From Streptomyces sp. 7-21 (GTDB lineage Bacteria > Actinomycetota > Actinomycetes > Streptomycetales > Streptomycetaceae): DNA of 64,000 nucleotides. Below, piece after piece: positions 8,139-16,979 of the stretch (positions are counted from its first letter, which is position 1; each line of letters starts with the position of its first letter). The notes beneath the pieces are model-generated. The model was not told where the DNA came from, ran no database searches, and worked only from the letters and a program-made list of their open reading frames with translations. Both the position numbers and the translations under genes were made by a program. The stretch covers positions 1 through 64,000 of the forward strand of contig NZ_JAERRL010000012.1 of the NCBI RefSeq assembly GCF_016741785.1, in the 5' to 3' direction.

Positions 8139-9581
8139 TCAGGAACGCGCGGCAGGCTCCTGCCGCGCCAGCAGCTCCCCGACCGTACGCAGGCCGGCCA
8201 GGTCGTGCACGTCCTCGGGCAGGGAGGACACACGCGCCACCGGCACCTCGGGGTGCACGGCGGTGAACCGGGCATGCGTGTGCTCCTCGCGCGTCACCTG
8301 CCGCATGTGCTCGGCGTGCACGCGCAGCAGACCAGCCGCGAGGACGGCGGCGGCTTCCCGGGTAGGCAGCTCGGAGACGTCGGATCGGTCGGTGTCGGCG
8401 GAACGGGAACCGGCGGCCGCGGAGTCCGGCGGGACGTCCTCGTCCGCGTGGTCCTCCGCGTGAACTACGGGGCCGTGAACGGGCCGCGGAACGGCGTCGG
8501 GAGAGGCGGAACCGTTCCGACAAGCAGTCTGCCCGGTCCTATGATCCACAATGCGGCCGTCGGGGAAATTCTTCTCCGCCCGGCCCTCGTGCTCCGCCGC
8601 GGCCTGGAGCGTCTCCGCCGCCGCCAGCGCGCGCTCCGCCGACAGCCAGCCCGCCGCCGCCTCGTGCACGCGGTTGAGCACCAGCCCGGCCAGCGGCATC
8701 CGGTCCCCGGCCAGCCGCTCGACGAAGTACGCCGCCTCCCGCAGCGCGTCCCGCTCCGGCGCCGCCACGACGAGAAACGCCGTCCCCCGCGCCTGGAGCA
8801 GCCGGTACGTCGCGTCCGCCCGCGCGCGGAAGCCGCCGAACATCGTGTCCATCGCCGCCACGAACGTCTGCACGTCCCGCAGCAGCGCCGTGCCGAGCAG
8901 CTTCCCCAGCGAGCCGGAGACCAGCGACAGCCCGGCCACGCCCAGGCTCATCACCTTCCGCCCCGCTCTGCCGCCCGCCTTGGCCGGGGCCATCAGCACG
9001 CGGATCAGCCGCCCGTCGAGGAACGAGCCCAGCCGCGCGGGCGCGTCCAGGAAGTCCAGGGCGGACCGGCTCGGCGGCGTGTCCACCACGATCAGGTCCC
9101 ACTCGCCGGTCTGCGCCAGCTGCCCCAGCTTCTCCATCGCCATGTACTCCTGCGTCCCGGCGAAGCCGGCCGACAGCGACTGGTAGAAGGGGTTCTCCAG
9201 GATGGCGCGGGCCCGCGCCGGATCGGCGTGCGCCTCGACGATCTCGTCGAAGGTGCGCTTCATGTCGAGCATCATCGCGAACAGCTCGCCGCCCGCCGCC
9301 TTGTCGATGCCCGGCACCGGCCGCGGCGTGTTGTCCAGCTCGGTCAGCCCCATGGCCTGCGCCAGCCGCCGCGCCGGGTCGATCGTCAGCACCACCACGC
9401 GCCGCCCGCGCTCCGCGGCCCGCAGGCCCAGCGCCGCCGCCGTCGTCGTCTTGCCGACGCCGCCCGCGCCGCAGCACACGATGATCCGCGTCTCCGGATC
9501 ATCCAGCAGCGGGTCAACGGCCAGCCGGGGCACGTCGTTCACCTCCGCGCCCCCGCCGGGCGCGGTCCCGGTCCCGGTCAC
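8139..9581 (-). CDS. ArsA/GET3-family ATPase
   Basis: About 480 residues. The start is taken as GTG 9581, preceded by GTGAGG; GTG 9590 is the alternative. A deviant Walker A, CGAGGVGKTTTAAAL, is followed by DPARRLAQAMG and the switch VVDTPPSRSALDF. A long C-terminal part is specific to actinobacteria. Members bind ATP as dimers and in other organisms drive arsenite or tail-anchored-protein handling; the substrate in Streptomyces is unknown. It follows directly after a second ArsA-like gene on the same strand, so the two probably form a heteromeric pair. Confidence 0.9.
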   Translation of the reverse strand: MTGTGTAPGGGAEVNDVPRLAVDPLLDDPETRIIVCCGAGGVGKTTTAAALGLRAAERGRRVVVLTIDPARRLAQAMGLTELDNTPRPVPGIDKAAGGELFAMMLDMKRTFDEIVEAHADPARARAILENPFYQSLSAGFAGTQEYMAMEKLGQLAQTGEWDLIVVDTPPSRSALDFLDAPARLGSFLDGRLIRVLMAPAKAGGRAGRKVMSLGVAGLSLVSGSLGKLLGTALLRDVQTFVAAMDTMFGGFRARADATYRLLQARGTAFLVVAAPERDALREAAYFVERLAGDRMPLAGLVLNRVHEAAAGWLSAERALAAAETLQAAAEHEGRAEKNFPDGRIVDHRTGQTACRNGSASPDAVPRPVHGPVVHAEDHADEDVPPDSAAAGSRSADTDRSDVSELPTREAAAVLAAGLLRVHAEHMRQVTREEHTHARFTAVHPEVPVARVSSLPEDVHDLAGLRTVGELLARQEPAARS

Positions 9582-9601
9582 GTCGCCCACCTCACCACCG
9601 C

Positions 9602-10597
9602 TTACTCCGCATGACTCCGCAGGTCCTTCCGCAGGCGCCGCGCCAGCCGGTACAGGCCCGCGATGTCGACGCCCTCGGCCAGCAGCGGCAGCTCCCTGAC
9701 GGGCAGCCCCAGCCGGTCCAGCTCCGCGCGCTGCCGCTCCTGGAGCCGCCGCCGCGCCGCGTACGCCGCGCCCTGCGCCAGCAGCGGCGCCACCAGCCGG
9801 TCCGCGTGCGGCAGACCCGCCCCGGCCAGCGCTTCGGCCAGCGCCCGCTCGCCGCGCGGGGTGAGCCCCCCGGCCGGCACCGCCGCGCCGAACGGCACCG
9901 GCGGGCGCACCATGTTGACCACGACGCAGCCCACCGGCAGCCCGGCGGCGCGCAGTTCGGCGACGCCGTCCGCCGTCTCCTGCACCGGCATCTCCTCCAG
10001 CAGCGACACCAGGTGCACGGCCGTCTCGCGCGACTTCAGCACCCGCATCACCGCCTGCGCCTGGTGGTGGATGGGCCCGACCCTGGCCAGGCCGGCGACC
10101 TCGTCGTTGACCCCGAGAAAACGCGCGATGCGCCCGGTCGGCGGCGCGTCCATCACCACCGCGTCGTACGCGAAGCGGCCGCCGGGGCCGCGCCGCCTGA
10201 CCGCCTCGCACGCCTTGCCGGTCAGCAGCACGTCCCGCACGCCGGGCGCGACGGTCGTCGCGAAGCTGATCGCCCCCAGGCGCCGCAGGGCGCGGCCCGC
10301 GCCACCGAGCTTGTAGAACATCTGGAGGTAGTCGAGCAGCGCCTGCTCGGCGTCGATGGCCAGCGCGAACACCTCGCCACCGCCGGGGCCGATCGCGATC
10401 CGCCGTTCCTCGTACGGCAGCGCCTCCGTCTCGAAGAGCTGGGCGATGCCCTGGCGGCCCTCGACCTCGACCAGCAGCGTGCGCCGGCCCTCCTCAGCCA
10501 GGGCGAGCGCGAGTGCGGCGGCGACGGTCGTCTTTCCCGTGCCGCCCTTGCCGCTGACCACGTGCAGCCGGGGCGGCGTGCTAGCTGAGCCGCTCAC
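9602..10597 (-). CDS. ArsA-like ATPase (paired subunit)
   Basis: 331 residues from GTG 10597 (VSGSASTPPRLHVVSGKGG). Walker A is GKGGTGKTT; VVMDAPPTGRIARFLG is the switch region, and the C-terminus is charged. It lies 20 bases upstream of the second ArsA-like gene, in the same operon. Like its partner it lacks the cysteines expected for arsenite binding in true ArsA, so an arsenic role is unlikely. Confidence 0.9.
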   Translation of the reverse strand: MSGSASTPPRLHVVSGKGGTGKTTVAAALALALAEEGRRTLLVEVEGRQGIAQLFETEALPYEERRIAIGPGGGEVFALAIDAEQALLDYLQMFYKLGGAGRALRRLGAISFATTVAPGVRDVLLTGKACEAVRRRGPGGRFAYDAVVMDAPPTGRIARFLGVNDEVAGLARVGPIHHQAQAVMRVLKSRETAVHLVSLLEEMPVQETADGVAELRAAGLPVGCVVVNMVRPPVPFGAAVPAGGLTPRGERALAEALAGAGLPHADRLVAPLLAQGAAYAARRRLQERQRAELDRLGLPVRELPLLAEGVDIAGLYRLARRLRKDLRSHAE

Positions 10598-10642
10598 GCC
10601 AGGGAGCCTAAGCGACGGGCGGGCATGGCTACAGTGGGGCCC

Positions 10643-10801
10643 ATGACGAAGTGGGAATACGCGACGGTGCCGCTGCTGGTCCACACCACCAAGCAGATCC
10701 TGGACAACTGGGGTGAGGACGGCTGGGAACTGGTGCAGGTCGTGCCGGGACCCAACCCGGAGCAGCTCGTGGCGTACTTCAAGCGGGAGAAGCAGCAGTG
10801 A
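10643..10801 (+). CDS. DUF4177-like small protein
   Basis: A 52-residue protein, MTKWEYATVPLLVH...QQ, with the compact WEYxTVPLL...LDNWGEDGWELVQV pattern typical of DUF4177. Its stop overlaps the GTG start of the downstream RidA gene (GTGA, 10798-10801), so the two are co-translated. It lies divergent to the ArsA pair. Function unknown. Confidence 0.85.
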   Translation: MTKWEYATVPLLVHTTKQILDNWGEDGWELVQVVPGPNPEQLVAYFKREKQQ

Positions 10802-11274
10802 GCGCGGTCGAGGAACGGCTTGCGGAGCTCGGTCACCGGCTGCCCGAGGTGGTGCCCCCGGTGGCCGCGTACGTGCCCGCCCTCCGCAGCGGGCGGTATG
10901 TCTACACCTCCGGACAGGTGCCGCTGGTGGACGGGAAGCTGCCGGCCACCGGCAAGGTGGGCGCCGAGGTCAGCCCGGAGCGCGCCAAGGAACTGGCCGC
11001 CGTCTGCGCGCTGAACGCCCTGGCCGCCGTCAAGTCCGTGGCCGGGTCGCTGGACCGCGTCGCGCGGGTCGTGAAGGTGACCGGCTTCGTCGCCTCCGCG
11101 CCGGACTTCACGGGCCAGCCGCAGGTGATCAACGGGGCGAGCGAGCTGCTGGGCGCCGCGTTCGGTGAGCGCGGGCAGCACGCGCGCAGCGCCGTGGGCG
11201 TCGCCGCGCTGCCGCTGGACGCCCCGGTCGAGGTCGAGGTGCAGGTAGAGCTGGCCGACGAGGCCGAGAGCTGA
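10798..11274 (+). CDS. RidA/YjgF family protein
   Basis: 158 residues from GTG 10798. It carries the RidA fold signatures: YVYTSGQVPLVDGKL near the N-terminus, VVKVTGFVAS in the middle and the C-terminal ARSAVGVAALPLDAPVEVEV with the conserved Arg. Family members deaminate reactive enamine/imine intermediates released by PLP enzymes in the cytosol. The sequence differs somewhat from classical RidA (PVAAYVPALRSGRYV at the N-terminus), so it may belong to a sub-family with another substrate. It is translationally coupled to the small DUF4177-like gene. Confidence 0.88.
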   Translation: MSAVEERLAELGHRLPEVVPPVAAYVPALRSGRYVYTSGQVPLVDGKLPATGKVGAEVSPERAKELAAVCALNALAAVKSVAGSLDRVARVVKVTGFVASAPDFTGQPQVINGASELLGAAFGERGQHARSAVGVAALPLDAPVEVEVQVELADEAES

Positions 11275-11281
11275 GCCGACG

Positions 11282-12130
11282 CTACGGCCGGCCCGCGGCC
11301 GCAAGCCCGGCCCCGGGGCCGCCGCCCTGGGGGCCGTCGCTTCCCGGGCCGGCCGTGGCGCCGGTCTCCGCTTCGGGGCCGAGCCCCAGCTCCGCGTCGC
11401 GCTGCATCTCCACCTCGCGGCGGAAGAGCCGGTACCACATGAACAGCGCGAACGCGGCGAAGACGAACCACTCGGCCGTGTAGCCGAGGTTCTGGAAGGC
11501 GTCCATGTCCAGGCCGGTGCCCGTGGGTGCCGTGCCCGGCACCGTGGCCATCGGCGCCTGGGCCTCGGTCACGGTCAGCCACGCGTCCTCGACCGGATAC
11601 GGCAGCACGTTGATCAGCGAGGCCGCGCCGATCACGCCGATCTGCCCGTCGGGCAGCCCGGTGCGCGCCCCCACCTCGCTGGGCGACTCGGGGGCCTGCA
11701 GCAGACCCGTCACCGTCACCTCACCGTCCGGCGGGGCGGGTACCTGCGCCGGGTCCGGCTCGCCCGGCAGCCAGCCGCGCACCACGGGAACGGCGGCGGC
11801 GCCGTCTTCGGGGCGCAGCGGTGTCATCACGTAGAAGCCGGTCCGGCCGTCGAGTTCACGGCCGGGCACCAGCTGCTCGTGCTCCCGGTCGTAGGTCCCG
11901 GTGACGGCGGCGTGCTGGTTCACCGTCTCGCCCGTCAGCGGCAGCAGCTCGGCCAGCGGACGGGGCGTGGCGGAGGTGTCCGTCACCCGCTCCTGCTGCT
12001 CGCGGTGGCTGTCCACCTGGTCCTCGAACCGCCCGAGCTGCCACAGGCCCGCCACCAGGCAGACAGGGATGGCGAGCACGACGAAGACGTTGATCGCCCA
12101 CCACCGCGGGGTCAGCAGAAACCGGTACAC
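11282..12130 (-). CDS. SURF1-family membrane protein
   Basis: 282 residues with two transmembrane helices, one near the N-terminus (WWAINVFVVLAIPVCLVAGLW) and one late (AEWFVFAAFALFMWYRLF), flanking a large extracytoplasmic domain with VPVVRGWLPGEPDPA. This is the SURF1 layout, a factor for assembly of cytochrome c oxidase. The C-terminus is Gly/Pro-rich. It ends 8 bases from the convergent RidA gene. Confidence 0.9.
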   Translation of the reverse strand: MYRFLLTPRWWAINVFVVLAIPVCLVAGLWQLGRFEDQVDSHREQQERVTDTSATPRPLAELLPLTGETVNQHAAVTGTYDREHEQLVPGRELDGRTGFYVMTPLRPEDGAAAVPVVRGWLPGEPDPAQVPAPPDGEVTVTGLLQAPESPSEVGARTGLPDGQIGVIGAASLINVLPYPVEDAWLTVTEAQAPMATVPGTAPTGTGLDMDAFQNLGYTAEWFVFAAFALFMWYRLFRREVEMQRDAELGLGPEAETGATAGPGSDGPQGGGPGAGLAAAGRP

Positions 12131-12143
12131 GTCCCCACCGTAA

Positions 12144-13349
12144 CTAGCCCGCGGGGGCCTCCAGCACTCCGGTGCGGTACACCGTGCCCGAGCAGACCCC
12201 CTCCAGCACGATCTCCGCGGCCTGCGGCTCCCCGGCGGACGGCGTGTACCGGAGGGCGACGCCGCCCGGCGAGCCGCCGCCGGTGTCCTCGCCGCCCGTG
12301 CTGCCGGTGCCGCCCGCGTCGTCGCCCGGCGGCGGGGGCCCGCCGCCGGTGCCCGGGTCGCCGTCCGCCGGTTCCTCGCCGCCGCCCGCGCCGCTTCCGC
12401 TGCTTCCGCCGGAGCCGCCGGTCCCGCCGCCGTCCGCCGTGCCGTCCGCGGCGGTGTCGTCCGCCTGCGGGGTGGCGCCGGGCGGCGGCGCCGGCTCGGA
12501 CGTCGGCCCGGGCCCGGTACCGCCGACGGCGCAGGAGCGGGCGGACGCGGGGTCGGGCACCCAGGCGAACCGCACCTCGTACGCCGCGCCGGGCGGCAGG
12601 ATCAGCTCCTGCTGGGTCTCGTCCGGCACGGGCAGCTCGGTGGCGCGGTCGCCCTCGGTGCGGTGCAGGATCTGCACGTCCGCCGTGGTCGTGGCGCCGA
12701 ACGGCACCACCGTCAGCTCACCGGTCCCGTCGACCCGGCAGGACTGCGCGGAGACGTTCGCCAGGCGGATGGTGCCGTAGACGGTGCCGCTGGCGTCGGG
12801 CTCCTCCGTCCACGCCTCGGCACCGCCCAGCTGCTCGCGCGCGCAGTCGGGGGAGGTGACGCTGAGGATGTCCGTCTCGTCGTCGCTGGGCGAGCGGCTG
12901 CCGCCCTCGGTGTAGCCCTGCCCGCTGTCGCCGCCGGTGGACTGGCCCGGGTCCGTGCTGCCCCGTCCGACCGGGTCGGAGCCCTCGTTGGGGTGGCCGT
13001 GGGACTCCTCGCCGACGGCGCCGCTGTGCGCCTCCTGCCCGGCGCTGGCGCTGGCGCCGCCGTCGCCGCTGACCGTCGCGGCGGACTGGAACGCCAGTGG
13101 CACGCCGACGCCGAGCAGCGCCACCGAAGCGGCGGTGCCCAGCAGCAGGTGGCGTCTGCGGCGGCGGCGTTCGGGCACCGCCCGGCGCAGCTCCTGCAGC
13201 GCGTGGGGGGAGGGCTCAAGGGGCTCGACGCTCTCGCGCAGCAGGCGCCGCAGCTCCGCCTCGAGCGCCGTGTCCTCCGCCTCTCCGGTGTCCCTGAGGT
13301 CGTCGGCCCGCTTGTCCGCGGGCTCCTGGCCGGTGCCGCGGTCGGTCAT
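12144..13349 (-). CDS. Membrane protein, putative anti-sigma factor
   Basis: 401 residues. An N-terminal cytoplasmic region of about 70 residues contains LRRLLRESVEPLEPSPHALQ and a basic RRRRRR stretch, followed by one transmembrane helix (HLLLGTAASVALLGVGVPLAF). A long extracytoplasmic part follows, rich in Gly, Ser, Asp and Pro, with two Cys pairs around a DUF4232-like region (ANVSAQSCRVDGTGELTVVPFG). Its ATG overlaps the stop of the sigma gene (ATGA). By position and topology it is likely the cognate anti-sigma factor, though no canonical zinc-binding HxxxCxxC motif is visible. Confidence 0.75.
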   Translation of the reverse strand: MTDRGTGQEPADKRADDLRDTGEAEDTALEAELRRLLRESVEPLEPSPHALQELRRAVPERRRRRRHLLLGTAASVALLGVGVPLAFQSAATVSGDGGASASAGQEAHSGAVGEESHGHPNEGSDPVGRGSTDPGQSTGGDSGQGYTEGGSRSPSDDETDILSVTSPDCAREQLGGAEAWTEEPDASGTVYGTIRLANVSAQSCRVDGTGELTVVPFGATTTADVQILHRTEGDRATELPVPDETQQELILPPGAAYEVRFAWVPDPASARSCAVGGTGPGPTSEPAPPPGATPQADDTAADGTADGGGTGGSGGSSGSGAGGGEEPADGDPGTGGGPPPPGDDAGGTGSTGGEDTGGGSPGGVALRYTPSAGEPQAAEIVLEGVCSGTVYRTGVLEAPAG

Positions 13350-13936
13350 TGCAGGGCCTCCATGGCGGTGCGCAGCGCGGCGATGCCCCGCGAGGCGTAC
13401 GCCTTGACCGAGCCCGCCGAGATGCCGAGCGTTCTGGCGACCTCGGCCTCGCTCATGTCGGCGAAGTACCGCAGCACGAGTACTTCGCGCTGCCGCCGCT
13501 GGAGCCCGCGCATGGCCTGGATCAGGTCATCGCGCTCCAGCTGCTCGTACGCCCCTTCCTCGGCGCTTGCCACGTTCGGCAGGGGGCGGGAGAGCAGCTT
13601 CAGGCCCAGGATGCGGCGGCGCAGCGTGGAGCGCGAGAGGTTGACCACGGTCTGGCGCAGGTACGCCAGCGTCTTCTCGGGGTCGCGGACGCGGCTGCGC
13701 GCCGAGTGCACCCGGATGAACGCCTCCTGTACGACGTCCTCACACGAGGCGGTGTCGTCCAGCAGCAGGGCGGCGAGGCCCAGCAGCGAGCGGTAGTGGG
13801 CGCGGTACGTCTCGGTGAGGAAGTCGACGGAGGTGCCCTCGACGGCGGTGCCCTCAGCCATCGCGCCGCCCGCGTCCTGAGCGGAGGCGCGGGCGCGCGC
13901 CGGACGCGACGCCGGTACGGGAGCGATCACGGGCAT
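13346..13936 (-). CDS. ECF sigma factor (SigE-like family)
   Basis: 196 residues from ATG 13936; ATG at MAEGTAVEGTSVDFL is a possible later start. Region 2 is YRSLLGLAALLLDDTASCEDVVQEAFIRV with the core-binding helix; region 4 is LQRRQREVLVLRYFADMSEAEVARTLGISAGSVKAYASRG, the -35 helix-turn-helix. It directs RNA polymerase to a specific extracytoplasmic-stress regulon. The overlapping downstream membrane protein is the probable regulator. Confidence 0.92.
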   Translation of the reverse strand: MPVIAPVPASRPARARASAQDAGGAMAEGTAVEGTSVDFLTETYRAHYRSLLGLAALLLDDTASCEDVVQEAFIRVHSARSRVRDPEKTLAYLRQTVVNLSRSTLRRRILGLKLLSRPLPNVASAEEGAYEQLERDDLIQAMRGLQRRQREVLVLRYFADMSEAEVARTLGISAGSVKAYASRGIAALRTAMEALQ

Positions 13937-14189
13937 GCTCCCGCGGCCTGCGGCGCCCGGGGATGCCGGAGCCGCCGGGAAGCGTCGCCGGGGCACTGCC
14001 GTGAAATTGAGGACTTCTGCCACGCCAGTTGGACACGCTCTCCCCCCAGAAGGTTGTACGGCGTGGACAGGACTCGGTGGGGTGGGGGGACTTCCGTCAT
14101 GCCTACCGCCCGCCTTGCCTGTCTGTGCCTGTGTGGGCCCGTCCGGTTCGTTGCCGCGTCTTGCGTGGGCTCTGGCCTGGCAGAAGACG

Positions 14190-14229
14190 CTCCCCGTACC
14201 GCGGTGGTTGCCCACCGCGGTGCGGGGAG
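14190..14229. terminator. Strong hairpin terminator after ask
   Basis: An 18-bp stem (14190-14207 with 14212-14229, one G-T wobble) closes a TTGC tetraloop, 108 bases past the stop of the minus-strand aspartokinase gene and about 250 bases before the sigma-factor start. It is symmetrical and could act in both directions. The rest of 13937-14336 shows no gene. Confidence 0.75.
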
Positions 14230-14336
14230 GGAAATCGTCTCGCTCGGTATCTGCTCGAATCAACCCGTGAGGGCCTACGAGTTGGCCACGGAAGCTTCAC
14301 ATGCGGCCGGAAACGATCCTTCAGGCCGCCGGGACG

Positions 14337-15608
14337 TCACCGCCCCGTGCCCCCGTAGACGACGGCCTCCTCGTTCTCGCTGTCGAGCCCGAAGGCCGTG
14401 TGCACGGCCTGGACGGCTTCCTTGACCGCGTCTTCCCTGGTCACGACGGAGATCCGGATCTCGGACGTCGAAATCAGCTCAATGTTGACGCCCGAGCCGG
14501 CCAGCGCCTCGAAGAACGTCGCGGTGACGCCCGGGTTGGTCTTCATCCCCGCCCCGACCAGAGAGATCTTGGCGATCTGGTCGTCGTACCGCAGCGACTC
14601 GAAGCCGATCGCCTCGCGCTGCTTCTCCAGCGCGGCGATGGCCTGCCGCCCCTCGGACTTCGGGAGGGTGAAGGAGATGTCGGTGAGGCCGGTGGCGGCG
14701 GCGGAGACGTTCTGCACCACCATGTCGATGTTGATCTCCGCGTCGGCGATGACGCGGAAGATCGTCGCGGCCTCGCCCGGCTTGTCGGGGACGCCCACCA
14801 CGGTGATCTTCGCCTCGGAGGTGTCGTGCGCGACCCCGGAGATGATTGCCTGCTCCACCGGCTTGCCTTCCTGCGGCTCGTTGCTGACCCAGGTGCCCGT
14901 CAGGCCCGAGAAGGACGAACGGACGTGGATGGGGATGTTGTAGCGGCGGGCGTACTCCACGCAGCGGTGGAGCAGCACCTTCGAACCGGAGCTGGCCAGC
15001 TCCAGCATGTCCTCGAACGAGATCCAGTCGATCTTGCGCGCCTTGGGGACGATCCGCGGGTCGGCCGTGAACACGCCGTCGACGTCGGTGTAGATCTCGC
15101 AGACCTCGGCGTTGAGGGCGGCTGCCAGCGCCACGGCCGTGGTGTCGGAACCGCCGCGCCCCAGGGTGGTGATGTCCTTGCTGCTCTGCGACACGCCCTG
15201 GAAGCCCGCGACGATCGCGATGTTCCCCTCGTCCACCGAACTCTGGATGCGGCCGGGCGTGACGTCGATGATGCGGGCCCGGTTGTGCACGGAGTCGGTG
15301 ATCACCCCGGCCTGGCTGCCGGTGAACGACTGCGCCTGGTGTCCGAGGGAAGTGATCGCCATGGCCAGCAGCGCCATGGAGATCCGTTCACCCGCGGTCA
15401 GGAGCATGTCGAGCTCGCGCCCGGACGCGACGGGCGAGACCTGCCCCGCAAGATCGATCAGCTCGTCCGTCGTGTCACCCATGGCGGAGACCACGACAAC
15501 GACCTGGTTGCCGTTTTTCTTCGCCTCGACGATCCGCTTGGCGACGCGCTTGATGCCTTCGGCGTCGGCAACGGAGGAGCCACCGTACTTCTGCACGACA
15601 AGGCCCAC
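14337..15608 (-). CDS. ask: Aspartate kinase
   Basis: 423 residues from GTG 15608 (GAGGAG upstream). The N-terminal amino-acid-kinase domain opens with LVVQKYGGSSVADAEGIKRV and carries VVVVSAMGDTTDELI and GRGGSDTTAVALA; two C-terminal ACT domains (EAKITVVGVPDKPGEA and later) bind the Lys/Thr feedback inhibitors. It phosphorylates aspartate, the first step to Lys, Thr, Met, Ile and diaminopimelate. An internal in-frame start probably gives a separate beta subunit. The usual partner gene asd does not follow. Confidence 0.96.
   Translation of the reverse strand: MGLVVQKYGGSSVADAEGIKRVAKRIVEAKKNGNQVVVVVSAMGDTTDELIDLAGQVSPVASGRELDMLLTAGERISMALLAMAITSLGHQAQSFTGSQAGVITDSVHNRARIIDVTPGRIQSSVDEGNIAIVAGFQGVSQSSKDITTLGRGGSDTTAVALAAALNAEVCEIYTDVDGVFTADPRIVPKARKIDWISFEDMLELASSGSKVLLHRCVEYARRYNIPIHVRSSFSGLTGTWVSNEPQEGKPVEQAIISGVAHDTSEAKITVVGVPDKPGEAATIFRVIADAEINIDMVVQNVSAAATGLTDISFTLPKSEGRQAIAALEKQREAIGFESLRYDDQIAKISLVGAGMKTNPGVTATFFEALAGSGVNIELISTSEIRISVVTREDAVKEAVQAVHTAFGLDSENEEAVVYGGTGR
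14856..14872 (-). promoter_or_regulatory. Internal RBS and GTG start for aspartokinase beta subunit
   Basis: Within ask, AGGAAGG (14866-14872, minus strand) lies 7 bases before an in-frame GTG (14856-14858) that opens VEQAIISGVAHDTSEAKITV. The predicted 173-residue product would consist of the ACT domains only. Overlapping alpha/beta aspartokinase genes are established in corynebacteria, bacilli and Streptomyces; the site here matches in position and spacing. Confidence 0.7.
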
Positions 15609-15831
15609 GTGTGCTCGCTCCTCGTTCTCTCACTCTCCGTAGCCATATCGGTGGCCACGGCCGGATGAATTGTACCGAGCGCGACGATCTGCCCGCCCGT
15701 TCAGCGACCACCCCTGCCCGCCGTCCAAGAACGGCACACGGAAACCAGACCGAAACGTTAGGGACCTCACACGGACACATGCGTGCGCGCGGTGCCGCGC
15801 CAGGCACCCGGCCCCGTCGGGGGGCGAACGC

Positions 15832-16449
15832 TCACCGCTGCGCGGCGGGCGCGAAGAGCTGGTCGAGGTGGCCGCGGAGCACCGCCCACGCCGACTCGGC
15901 GTCCCGCAGCCCGGCCAGCACGCTGGTCCCCAGCCCGTGGCTCAGCGCCAGCAGCCGCGCCGCCTCCTCGGCGGGCGGGAGCGCCGTGCCGCGCAGCAGG
16001 CCGGCGTCCCGGGCGCGGGCCAGCGCCCCGGCGAGGTCGCGCTCGCGGCGCGACGGCCCCGCCACGAACGGCTGCGCGGCGAGCTCTGGATCCGTCACCG
16101 CCAGCGCCGCGCAGGACATCCACACCAGGTGGAACGCGCGGCTGAAGTCGTCCGTCGGCAGCGCCTCGGCCAGGAACGCCTCCACGTAGGCGCGGGGCGG
16201 CGGGGGGTCGGGGAGGCCGTCCAGCCGCGCCGCCCAGCGCGCGGTGCTGCGCCGTTCCAGGTGGTCCAGGGCGGCGTGCAGCAGCTTCGCCTTGGACGCG
16301 AAGTAGTACTGCACCAGCCGCACCGAGACTCCGGCCTCGGCCGCCACCGACCGCATCGTGGCGGCGTGCAGCCCGTCGCGGACGGCCACCCGGATCAGGG
16401 CCTCCACGATCTGCGCGCGGCGCGCGGCGTGGTCAGCGGTGCGGGGCAC
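15832..16449 (-). CDS. TetR-family transcriptional regulator
   Basis: 205 residues. The N-terminal HTH is RRAQIVEALIRVAVRDGLHAATMRSVAAEAGVSVRLVQYYFASKAKLL, the classical TetR/AcrR pattern ending in QYYF.SK. The C-terminal ligand-binding domain is divergent, so the inducer cannot be inferred. It is transcribed divergently from the DUF1992 gene across 81 bases, which it may control together with itself. Confidence 0.92.
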   Translation of the reverse strand: MPRTADHAARRAQIVEALIRVAVRDGLHAATMRSVAAEAGVSVRLVQYYFASKAKLLHAALDHLERRSTARWAARLDGLPDPPPPRAYVEAFLAEALPTDDFSRAFHLVWMSCAALAVTDPELAAQPFVAGPSRRERDLAGALARARDAGLLRGTALPPAEEAARLLALSHGLGTSVLAGLRDAESAWAVLRGHLDQLFAPAAQR

Positions 16450-16530
16450 GGAGTCTCGCTCTCCTCGCGTCGGCTGGCTAGGCTGGAACCGCGCTTAATG
16501 GTACGTGTGTATCACAACGGAGGAGCGGCC

Positions 16531-16950
16531 ATGACCGAGCGGAAGCCGCCGGGCGTCAGCTTCGAGTCCTGGGTGGACCGGCAGATCCGCGAGGCGCAGG
16601 AGCGCGGCGCCTTCGACGACCTGCCCGGGGCCGGGAAACCGCTCCCGGGACACCAGGAGCCGTACGACGAGAACTGGTGGCTCAAGCGCAAGATGAGCAG
16701 CGAGGACCTCTCCCTCCTGCCGCCGAGCCTGGCCCTGCGCAAGGAAGCGGAGGACGCGCTCGCCGCAGCCATGGCCGCCCCGTCCGAGAAACGGGTGCGG
16801 CGCATCATCGAGGAGATCAACCGCACCATCCGCCAGGCCATGCGCCGACCGCTGGAAGGACCGCCGCTGAACCTGGTGCCGTACGACGCCGACGAGGTCG
16901 TGCGGGACTGGCGCCAGGCCCGCAACCGCAACGGCGCCGCCAGCGGCTGA
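16531..16950 (+). CDS. DUF1992 (DnaJ-homologue subfamily C-like) protein
   Basis: 139 residues from ATG 16531, preceded by CGGAGGAG. It contains the DUF1992 signature DRQIREAQERGAFDDLPGAGKPL and the following WWLKRKM and LALRKEAEDAL helices. It has no J domain despite the family name. Cytosolic, function unknown. Confidence 0.92.
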   Translation: MTERKPPGVSFESWVDRQIREAQERGAFDDLPGAGKPLPGHQEPYDENWWLKRKMSSEDLSLLPPSLALRKEAEDALAAAMAAPSEKRVRRIIEEINRTIRQAMRRPLEGPPLNLVPYDADEVVRDWRQARNRNGAASG

Positions 16951-16979
16951 ACCCCGCCGCCGGGGCGCCGTGACCCGCG

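Noticed and set aside
8139..10211. A 690-codon continuous minus frame over both ArsA genes
   Set aside because: Its first 210 codons are the wrong frame of the upstream ArsA-like gene; the real start of the second gene is near 9581.
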